From: Sipunculus nudus
Taxonomy: Eukaryota > Annelida > Sipuncula > Golfingiida > Sipunculidae
DNA length: 64,000 nucleotides
Direction: 5' to 3'
Assembly (NCBI GenBank): GCA_026874595.1
Contig: CM049316.1
Span: 49,166,695-49,230,694 of the forward strand
Shown piece by piece: positions 59,501-64,000 of this stretch. Numbering within the stretch: position 1 is the first letter of the stretch; every line of letters begins with the position of its first letter. The position numbers and the translations under genes were made by a program. The notes under the pieces are model-generated. The model saw only the letters and a list, made by a program, of their open reading frames with translations, was not told the origin of the DNA and did no database searches.

Positions 59501-61543
59501 CCAATCGTCCTGAAACTTATAGATAGAGTGTATAATCGGTTCTTCTCGGAGCCTATTGTTTTTGGTCATGATCGGTCTAGGGTCAAGGTCAGGGTCACCA
59601 AAAAGCTCAAAAACGGTTTTTTCTTCATACCTTCGTCAAAAATAGCCGTAGGCACCTAATCTGTAGCCCGTTTTATTTGCCACTGCATGGCCACTTCCAA
59701 CACTGCAAAATTGCCTCATTTCGCTGTTACCATGGTTACGCAATTTTGGGGAGAAATCATGGAATTTCGTGATATTTTTCAAATTTGCAGCAATTTTACT
59801 GATTCTGAGATATTTTATGTAACATAAGAATATCTCGAAACGGGTTTTTCAGATTTTGGAAATGGCCGCCAGGGGGCGTTGCAGATGAAAAAAACATGGA
59901 AATTTGTTTTGGTGCTATACCTCCAGAACTATTAAACATTGGGCCATTTCCATCACAGCACCTTAAACTAGGGTCCATGGGCTTGTTTTTGCGCATAGGT
60001 GCCAAAGTGCGCTATTGCCAGATTTCTCTATTTTTGGGGTAAAACCTTTGAATTTTGAAAATATGCAGTTTTCAGCTTCTAACTCTGTCAGTTTTTATGC
60101 TAGAGAGGTCAAAATTTTTGCATCTTGTAGCCCTTGGTGAGTTCTCGGTGATCCAACCAAAAATCTTGCAATATCTCGCACCGTTTCTCGTCGAATGAGA
60201 TTTCGCGATTTCACGGTGACATGCCCTATAGGCCACAGATATGCAGGCATCCTTTTGAAACTGATACATGTTACGTCATACACTAATATCTCGAAAGCAA
60301 TTGTTCAGTTTTTGGAAAATTACCGCTAGGGGGCGCTGCACTGCAACCCCGTACCTACTATCATTGTTTAACCATATCTCCAAAAGTACACATTTTAGGT
60401 ACATAAACTGTACACCATATGAATTGGCGTTTCATGGCCTTTCTGCCCATGACCTCTTTTGTTTAATCATACACGGTCCCCACAAATTTTAGCAACTTTG
60501 TAAAAATTAAAAACCGCATGCACCAATACATATGCCATCACGCATGCATGCACGCGTTTTAGTATGAAAGACAGACACGCTTTCCCGTGACTGCAAAAAT
60601 TATAGCGTTCGCCGTATAAAATAAGTGACCACAGGCACTCTTTGCGGGCAGGTTTGCCATTTCTGTCGCGTTATAGTTTATTGCTTGCCGGAATCAGAGA
60701 TTTCGACAAGTATGTTGATCAGTTCCGTTTGTTTGTTTGTCTGTATGTCCCCGCTCTACAGGTCACAATTTTGCACCAATCGTCCTGAAACTTATAGATA
60801 GAGTGTATAATCGGTTCTTCTCGGAGCCTATTGTTTTTGGTCATGATCGGTCTAGGGTCAAGGTCAGGGTCACCAAAAAGCTCAAAAACGGTTTTTTCTT
60901 CATACCTTCGTCAAAAATAGCCGTAGGCACCTAATCTGTAGCCCGTTTTATTTGCCACTGCATGGCCACTTCCAACACTGCAAAATTGCCTCATTTCGCT
61001 GTTACCATGGTTACGCAATTTTGGGGAGAAATCATGGAATTTCGTGATATTTTTCAAATTTGCAGCAATTTTACTGATTCTGAGATATTTTATGTAACAT
61101 AAGAATATCTCGAAACGGGTTTTTCAGATTTTGGAAATGGCCGCCAGGGGGCGTTGCAGATGAAAAAACATGGAAATTTGTTTTGGTGCTATACCTCCAG
61201 AACTATTAAACATTGGGCCATTTCCATCACAACACCTTAAACTAGGGTCCATGGGCTTGTTTTTGCGCATAGGTGCCAAAGTGCGCTATTGCCAGATTTC
61301 TCTATTTTTGGGGTAAAACCTTTGAATTTTGAAAATATGCAGTTTTCAGCTTCTAACTCTGTCAGTTTTTATGCTAGAGAGGTCAAAATTTTTGCATCTT
61401 GTAGCCCTTGGTGAGTTCTCGGTGATCCAACCAAAAATCTTGCAATATCTCGCACCGTTTCTCGTCGAATGAGATTTCGCGATTTCACGGTGACATGCCC
61501 TATAGGCCACAGGTATGCAGGCATCCTTTTGAAACTGATACAT

Positions 61544-61680
61544 ACCACGAAGACACGTGAAATTGCCGCAAGTGGCGACAGGGTCCTTACGGTGGGCAGC
61601 CGGCGTGTGCAGCGATGCGTGTCGGCCTTTCCGGGCCCTATCTATTATCATAAATGTTGGAGACACAGTCACAACTTTAT
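61544..61680. other. GC-richer unique segment at the macrosatellite end
   Basis: About 137 bp, unlike anything else in the window and clearly richer in GC than its surroundings. It replaces the rest of the last unit. Not recognised. Confidence 0.5.
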
Positions 61681-62310
61681 TGCTTGCCGGAAATCTTCGA
61701 TTTCGGCAAGCATATTGCTCAGTTGCGTATGTCTGTTTGTCTGTTTGTTGCTTGCCGGAATCAAAGATTTCGGCAAGCATATTGGTCAGTTGCGTATGTC
61801 TGTTTGTCTGTCTGTTTGTCTGTCTGTCTGTTTGTTTGTCTGCACCCTCCTGGCCACAATTTTGCCACAATCACCTTGAAACTTACAGGGATGATGAAAA
61901 ATATAATTTCTAGGTGCCCTATTGTTTTTGTTAAAAATAGGTCAAAGGTCAAGGTCAAGGTCGTCAAAACTTCTCAAAACGGTTTTTTCTTCATATCTTT
62001 GTCACTATTAGTCGTATCTACTTCAACAATAGCTTGTTTTAATCGTCATTCCAAGGCCTGTCATCTGGTGTGTAGCTGACTCAAATTTGCCGTTACCATG
62101 GTTACAAATTTTGTGGGAAAGTCATGATATTCGAAAATAAGGGGTCTTATTTTTCTAACTTTGTCAGTTTTAAAGCTAGAGTGATCTAGTTTTTTGCCTC
62201 AGGTAGCATTCAACTAGCACTACAAGATTTTATTACAAGTCTTGCAGTATCTCGTAAAATATCTCGTGAATAGAGATATTTCGAGATTTCATTCATCTTG
62301 CGCCAAAGGC
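61681..62310. repeat. Hairpins, (TCTG)n and conserved block, diverged copy
   Basis: GCTTGCCGG hairpins at about 61682 and 61749, a TCTG/TTTG microsatellite at about 61798-61840, then a conserved block with AGGTCA half-sites (61939-61963) and GTTACCATGGTTAC (about 62091). One diverged monomer with CTCGT dyads follows. Confidence 0.75.
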
Positions 62311-63640
62311 CACATTATTGCAGGAATCTTTCTGAAACTGGCATATTATAAGTCCTACACTAGTATCTTGAAATCGTTTTTTCATTTTTTGAATAGGGCC
62401 GCTAGGGGGCGCTGGATGCGAACCTCCCGAACATATCATATTTTGGCCATATCTCAAAAATTATAAGCCTCAATTACATAAACTATAGCTTATTTTCTTC
62501 CTCTGGGTCTTCTCCATAACCTAGTGTAGTCATCTGGTCACACTTTTGTGACACTTTGTCAGTGTGTCTGTCTGTTTGTCAGTTGTACTCAAATTCGCCT
62601 GCTTGCTCTTGCTTCACACATATAGCATTCTACAGGCCACCGTTTTGAAAGAATCCTTTTGAAACTATAACATCTTAAGTCTTACACTAATATCTCGAAA
62701 CCAATTTTTCATTTTCCAGATATGGCCGCTAGGGGGCGCTGAACTCGAACCTCTCCCAACATATTATGCTTTGGCAGTATCTCCAAAACTATAAACCTCA
62801 GTAACATAAACTGTAGCTTTTTTCTTCCTTTGGGTCTTCTCCATAACCTGGAGTAGTCATCTGGACTCAATCTTGAGTCACTTTGTCAGTGTTTTCGTCT
62901 GTTTGTCAGTTGTCCTCAAATTTGCCTGCTTGTTGGTTCTTGCGTCTAACATATAGCATTCTGTACGCCACAGTTTTGACGGAATCCTTTTGAAACTATT
63001 ACATCTTATGTCTTACACTAATTTTTAAAAATAAATTTTTCATTTTCCTGATATGGCCACTAGTGGGCGCTGCACACGACCCTCACACACATACCACTGT
63101 ATTGGCCATATCTCTACACCCAAAGCCTCAGTTACATAAGCTATAGCATATTTTCTTTCTTTGAGTCTTCTCCATAACCTGATTAAGGCATATGGTTTCA
63201 ATCTTCTGTCACTTTGTCAGTGTGTCCATCTGTTTGTCCGTTATCCTGCAAGTCGCTTGCTTGCTGGTTCTTACGCCTTACATATAGCATTCTACAGGCC
63301 ACAGCTTTGACGGAATCCTTTTGAAACTGGGACATCTCATGTCATACACTAATAATACGAAACGCATTTGTCGTCTTCGGAATATGTTTGCTAGAGGGCG
63401 CTACAGTCGAGCCTCCCAAGTATATCATTAATTCGCCATACCTCCAAAACTATAAATCTAAATTACATAAATTATAACTCATTTTCTTCCTTTGAATCTT
63501 CTCAATCACCAGGTTATGTCATCTGGTGTCAATCTTGTCTCACAAAGTCAGTATGTCTGTCTGTTCGTCTTTTGTTATCAGCTTTGTCTGCTTGCCTGTT
63601 CTTTTGTCTTATATGTCATTCTACGGGCCACATATTCTCA
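62311..63640. repeat. ~330-bp tandem array, four monomers
   Basis: GCTAGGGGGCGCT or variants at about 62401, 62728, 63058 and 63390 (spacing 327-332 bp). Each is preceded by 'catt..acaggccac', 'gaatccttttgaaact' and 'tacactaat', and followed by 'cataaactatagc' and 'cttctccataacct'. Homologous to the right half of the 1,274-bp unit but much more diverged. Confidence 0.85.
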
Positions 63641-63709
63641 GCTATGTCCCTGATAGTCATTCCATTAATAGAAAACCGACAATATGTTCTGTCTGTCCGT
63701 CTGTGTTTC

Positions 63710-64000
63710 ACTTCCGATTTCCGGCAAGCGTTCGACCTCTGGTCGTCTAGTCTGTCTGTCTGTTTGTCTGTCTGTTTGTTTGTCGGTGCTCTACAGGCCA
63801 CAATTTTGCACGAATCGTCATGAAACTAATAGGTAAAGTGTAAAATCTGTTCTCCTCGGAGCCTATTGTTTTTGGTCATGATCGGTCAAAGGTCAGGGTC
63901 ACCAAAAAACCTAAAATCTTTATTTTCTTCATATCTTCGTCAATAATAATCGTAGCCGCATAATCTGTAGCTCATTTATTCCTCTTTATGTTAGCTTTCC
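63710..64000. repeat. Start of a further element copy, cut by the window end
   Basis: ATTTCCGGCAAGCG, a (TCTG/TTTG)n run at 63751-63785, then the conserved block in the form seen in the macrosatellite units. Confidence 0.7.

Larger units (their letters stand above)
46662..61543. repeat. Macrosatellite: 11.7 units of 1,274/1,275 bp
   Basis: Unit starts (TTGCTTGCCGGAATCAGAGA) at 46662, 47936, 49211, 50485, 51759, 53033, 54308, 55583, 56857, 58131, 59406 and 60681. The last unit breaks off at about 61543. Units differ by only a few bases each: A6/A7 in the GATGAAAAAACATGG run, GAGATTT/GAGAGTT near the start, GCATGCATGC/GCATGCACGC near the end. Each unit contains a diverged conserved block and two related halves, each with an AGGGGGCG motif about 457 bp apart. 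Repeated 62-74-codon frames on both strands show no family resemblance or coding constraint and are not annotated. Confidence 0.95.

Noticed and set aside
46718-60934. Identical 65-, 62- and 74-codon frames repeated in every 1.27-kb unit on both strands
   Set aside because: They recur only because the DNA repeats, lie on both strands in overlapping positions, have no recognisable domain, and correspond to non-coding words in diverged relatives of the unit.
46662-61543. CENP-B box in the macrosatellite, marking it as centromeric
   Set aside because: No match to the CENP-B box pattern was found in a unit; centromere identity cannot be claimed from sequence alone.

Overview
The window looks like accessory, repeat-dominated nuclear DNA of a marine invertebrate metazoan. 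No host protein-coding gene, rRNA or tRNA could be supported. The evidence is AT-rich non-coding sequence with degraded eukaryotic transposons: a tyrosine-recombinase retrotransposon of DIRS/Ngaro type, PIF/Harbinger DNA transposons with TAA target-site duplications, a hAT fragment, and Helentron/HINE- or 'pearl'-like elements with tandem cores and microsatellites. Frequent AGGCCTA words and this repertoire suggest a hemichordate, echinoderm, amphioxus or mollusc-like genome. The species cannot be fixed from the sequence.

Layout. 1-9.5 kb: a HINE-like element (338-4242) holding decayed ~180-bp and ~277-bp tandem monomers and a cluster of NF1, MEF2 and nuclear-receptor-like motifs; then AT-rich sequence with a reverse-strand fragment of a related repeat (6560-7086) and an SGNH-hydrolase-like coding remnant (8783-8981). 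9.58-14.88 kb: one DIRS/Ngaro-like retrotransposon with ~85-bp tandem repeats upstream, a gag-like gene with zinc fingers, RT-RNase H, and a tyrosine recombinase lacking its catalytic C-terminus. It is broken by several small frameshifts. 15-18.5 kb: AT-rich, nothing coding. 18.57-22.75 kb: a second copy of the HINE-like element carrying a ~337-bp tandem array. 22.75-26.5 kb: a foldback MITE, a hAT transposase C-terminal remnant, poly-C and AT microsatellites.

26.5-29.6 kb is a nest of PIF/Harbinger elements. An outer element (AGCCACGGTCACA termini, TAA duplications) contains two inner elements of another family (AGCCGGGGTTACAC termini, TAA duplications). One inner element keeps part of a transposase and of a MADF-like DNA-binding protein; the other is a deletion derivative of it in the opposite orientation. 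From 28,876 a ~6.1-kb segment is tandemly duplicated almost perfectly (28876-34970 and 34971-41063).

From about 32.3 kb to the end nearly everything is one repeat superfamily: a GCTTGCCGG hairpin, a microsatellite, a conserved ~350-bp block, then tandem monomers of ~148 bp (32.9-46.4 kb) or ~330 bp (62.3-63.6 kb). Between them lies a macrosatellite of ~1,274/1,275 bp units (46662-61543, 11 full units plus a partial one), nearly identical to one another and with signs of a four-unit higher-order period. Each unit carries two CTCF-like motifs, a triple nuclear-receptor half-site and an RFX X-box-like palindrome. No host pathway is encoded. The coding remnants act only within their own mobile elements (reverse transcription, integration, transposition). 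The feature most worth following is the repeat superfamily as a carrier of regulatory-motif arrays.
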